From assembly GCA_964654285.1 (NCBI GenBank), contig CAZZJC010000024.1, positions 1-64,000 of the forward strand: a stretch of DNA of 64,000 nt, given 5' to 3'. The translations under genes and the position numbers were made by a program. Shown in pieces: positions 62,901 to 64,000 of the stretch (position 1 is its first letter; each line of letters starts with the position of its first letter). Origin of the DNA: BJHQ01 sp964654285. Its GTDB lineage: Bacteria > Planctomycetota > UBA11346. The notes beneath the pieces were generated by a model that saw only the letters and a program-made list of their open reading frames with translations, was not told the origin of the DNA and did not search any database.

Positions 62901-63447
62901 CCGGTACTGTTCCAATAACTGCCCCTACAAGGTGCGCCGCTTCAACTGGTATGAGTACAGCGCCTACCGCGCCGGCCCGGCCAACGTGGCGAACCCGCTG
63001 ACGCGCATCGCCAAGAATCTCGCCACGACCGGTGGCACCAGCACCACCGAGGAGCTCAGCCACGCGCCGCTGGCGATGATGCTGAACCCGGAAGTCACCT
63101 CGCGCATGCGCGGGGTGATGGAAAAATGCAACTTCTGCCTGCAACGCACCCGCGAAGTGCGCTTTGGCGAAAAGGCTACGAATCGCGCCGCCAGCGATGG
63201 TTCGGTGCAGACGGCGTGCGCGCAGACCTGCCCGAGCGCGGCGATCACCTTCGGCGATCTCAATGATCCGGATTCGCAGGTCGCGCGGCAGACCGCCCAG
63301 GCCGAGGGCTACCGCCTGCTCGAGGAGCTCGGCGCGAAGCCGTCGGTGACCTACCTGCCGCGCCTGCGCAACCGCTCGCTCGCCGGCGCAGGCACCGCCG
63401 GCGCGGCGACCGCAGAGCACGGCGCAGAACACAGGAAGGAAGGCTGA
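59953..63447 (+). CDS. actB: Alternative complex III fused molybdopterin-like/iron-sulfur subunit (ActB)
   Basis: A 1164-residue fusion, standard for ActB. An N-terminal extension of 75 residues precedes a twin-arginine motif NRRGFLQL (76-83) followed by a hydrophobic stretch and a Cys (ALAAGCG). The middle is a molybdopterin-oxidoreductase-like domain that in studied ActB holds no cofactor. The C-terminal part (from about 870) is an FeS protein with clusters in CTGCNACLIACNAENNVP, CQQCDKAPCEAVCP, CIGTRYCSNNCPYKVRRFNW and CNFCLQRTRE with CAQTCPS. It carries electrons from quinol toward cytochromes on the periplasmic side. Its stop TGA shares a base with the actC ATG. Confidence 0.95.
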   Translation: MTAAKITWTDPEELVRAPGNPVAASRASDEFPPAVAAAIADLRRKHGLPVDEPAHDHDAVAEPSVPASLVPAGGLNRRGFLQLTGAAAVAALAAGCGSKNEAEKLAPHLAQPEGTTLGKSVHYATVVRDSGRPVPVVVKTYDGRPIKIEGNPDCTLTRGRADARTQAALLNLYDPDRFQDGPQKRVGDRYEATTWKELDEKVGAALKTGTIGLITPGIDGLARTALLDRMRDVFGKRLMVATLDPLDRGNRAAFQARAFNGTQTSADLDGNVNGAEVIVCFGGDLVAESDLATQVAFAEARRAAGHSAGRQLIVLEPVLSQTGTMADVRIRAGYDQMTWIAWAAAELVAKALNGALPDDARNQLDRDRAGLQRLLTAEVPPITVAESAERSRVQAEIKQRFGLDLDAGAGIPVHVWIALQLVTHPRKGLTWAAGGVHDHPSNWSLVAAVHWLNDALANKGRRPHGAGYTRRSNPGEKAVPIVDLLKAAGAGELSALIVWGGNPAYVLPGFAAAVRKVPVLVALTDRLDETARLMHWIAPTTHDLESWGDAEISGGLFALQQPVIRPLWDSRQAEESLLAFIAQVKDEKIGVAAVAAAPALSVVSRRPIWQAATLGLSSWQEFVRAVWKSAWLSFGKNLLDSAANESAFWQAGLVKGVVQVPSDEENQNRETLHRSFHALVALAPFPPLSPAAGLRLVLTPSRVMGDGTWANNAWLQECPDPVSKITWDTYAAISPADAETQGIREGDVLRLTPAGAEAFLLPAHIQDGQHPGWVEVFLGWGRTAGCAGAVADLGREESYPFNAFTLTDGPRWGRPVTIEKTGKTYVLACTQGHQRMEGRDFAREIVLGAKKHGSHAGHPAGGGMHHSEHVYPGHKWGMAVDLSLCTGCNACLIACNAENNVPVVGRDEVRRNREMHWIRVDRYFSSPAGKDGKPNRLDVDVIHQPVMCQQCDKAPCEAVCPANATVHNDEGQNIQIYNRCIGTRYCSNNCPYKVRRFNWYEYSAYRAGPANVANPLTRIAKNLATTGGTSTTEELSHAPLAMMLNPEVTSRMRGVMEKCNFCLQRTREVRFGEKATNRAASDGSVQTACAQTCPSAAITFGDLNDPDSQVARQTAQAEGYRLLEELGAKPSVTYLPRLRNRSLAGAGTAGAATAEHGAEHRKEG

Positions 63448-64000
63448 TGAGCACTCCTGCAGCAACCGATCCGCAGCCGCAGGCCTTCACTGCGGCGCAG
63501 ATCACCGCCGATCTGACCCGGGCGCCGCTGTCGATCCCGCCGCTGCCGTGGTTCGGCGCGGTGCTGAACGCCGGTGGCATCGCCGGCCTGCTGTTCCTCT
63601 GCGTCCTGTTCTACTGCATCGAGGGCTACGGCATCTTCGGCACGAACAACACGGTGAACTGGGGCAACGACATCGCATCGTACATCTTCTGGATCGCGGT
63701 CGCGGTGGCGGGCACGCTGGTGTCGTCGATCCTGCTCCTGTTCCGCCAGCGCTGGCGCAACGCGGTCAACCGCTCGACCGAGGCGATGACGGTCTTCGCC
63801 ATCAACATCGCCGGCATCTATCCGCTCATCCACACCGGCCGGCCGTGGGTCGACTACTGGCTGATACCGCTGCCGTGGGATGGGCTCGGCCTCGCGCCGC
63901 AATTCAAGTCGCCGATCATGTGGGATGTCTTCGCGATCACCGGATATGCCACCGCGTCGGTCCTGTTCTTCTACCTCGGCCTGCTGCCGGACTTCGCCTC
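63447..64000 (+). CDS. actC: Alternative complex III NrfD-like membrane subunit (ActC), cut by window end
   Basis: The first 184 codons of an integral membrane protein that begins at an ATG overlapping the actB stop by one base and runs open to the window edge. After a polar start come helices matching the NrfD/PsrC family (FGAVLNAGGIAGLLFLCVLFYCIEGYGIFG, SYIFWIAVAVAGTLVSSILLLF, MTVFAINIAGIYPLIHTGRPWVDYWLIPLP). In alternative complex III, ActC is the quinol-binding subunit. actD, E and F are expected beyond the window. Only the start of the gene is visible here. Confidence 0.92.
   Translation, partial: MSTPAATDPQPQAFTAAQITADLTRAPLSIPPLPWFGAVLNAGGIAGLLFLCVLFYCIEGYGIFGTNNTVNWGNDIASYIFWIAVAVAGTLVSSILLLFRQRWRNAVNRSTEAMTVFAINIAGIYPLIHTGRPWVDYWLIPLPWDGLGLAPQFKSPIMWDVFAITGYATASVLFFYLGLLPDFA

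Overview
The window is a GC-rich, tightly packed bacterial chromosome segment. It carries about 55 protein genes, many coupled by ATGA or GTGA overlaps. I saw no rRNA, tRNA, CRISPR array, transposase or phage gene. An outer membrane is implied by an LpxR-like barrel, an Mla-type lipid transporter and several exported proteins. Rod genes flgF, flgG and flgA imply a flagellum. The right edge carries the start of an alternative complex III operon (pentaheme cytochrome, fused molybdopterin-like/FeS protein, NrfD-type membrane protein). Together with an ECF sigma factor paired with an anti-sigma protein fused to a cyclase-like repeat domain, this fits a Planctomycetota or other PVC-type bacterium. 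That placement is inference, not proof.

Layout. 66-5013: purD with a low-molecular-weight phosphatase and a tiny coupled protein, an MFS carrier and a multi-span membrane protein. 5.0-5.6 kb: a gene-free stretch with mini-hairpins and an AT-rich island. 5.6-8 kb: an outer-membrane barrel and a protein built of five helix-turn-helix modules. 7.9-15.2 kb: an ABC-2 export operon with a DedA protein, nagB and ftsK. 15.2-21.6 kb: carbonic anhydrase and a Yej/Opp-like peptide transporter. 21.7-23.7 kb: larE, larB and a DUF486 protein. 23.7-29.2 kb: a sugar-use cluster (AraC regulator, ThuA, GH31, Gfo/Idh). 29.2-33.1 kb: flgF-flgG-flgA, 5-formyl-THF cyclo-ligase and an unknown gene. 33.3-41.6 kb: M48 protease with C-terminal repeats, serine acetyltransferase, GH42, a DCC protein, cobyric acid synthase and a glycosyltransferase. 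42-48.2 kb: ccoG-fixH, a five-gene run from mlaE to a Cys-rich small protein, and lemA. 48.5-58.7 kb: a response regulator, a NhaD-type antiporter, the sigma/anti-sigma pair, a LysM hydrolase, typA and argH. 59-64 kb: actA-actB-actC, cut by the window end.

Four signals stand out. (1) Many transcription-unit heads share a promoter, TTGnnn, 15 (sometimes 16) bases, then nAnnnT, often only 6-11 bases before the start codon, which suggests very short or absent 5' leaders. (2) The MlaF-position protein has lost the key residues of every ABC ATPase motif, including the Walker A lysine. (3) A 162-bp hairpin-rich sequence occurs twice, perfectly conserved and 36.8 kb apart, each copy bounded by CTAG. 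(4) A 284-residue protein is made of five tandem helix-turn-helix modules. Two further palindromic intergenic elements (near 41.8 and 48.4 kb) look like non-autonomous repeats. No convincing hairpin-plus-T-run terminator was seen.
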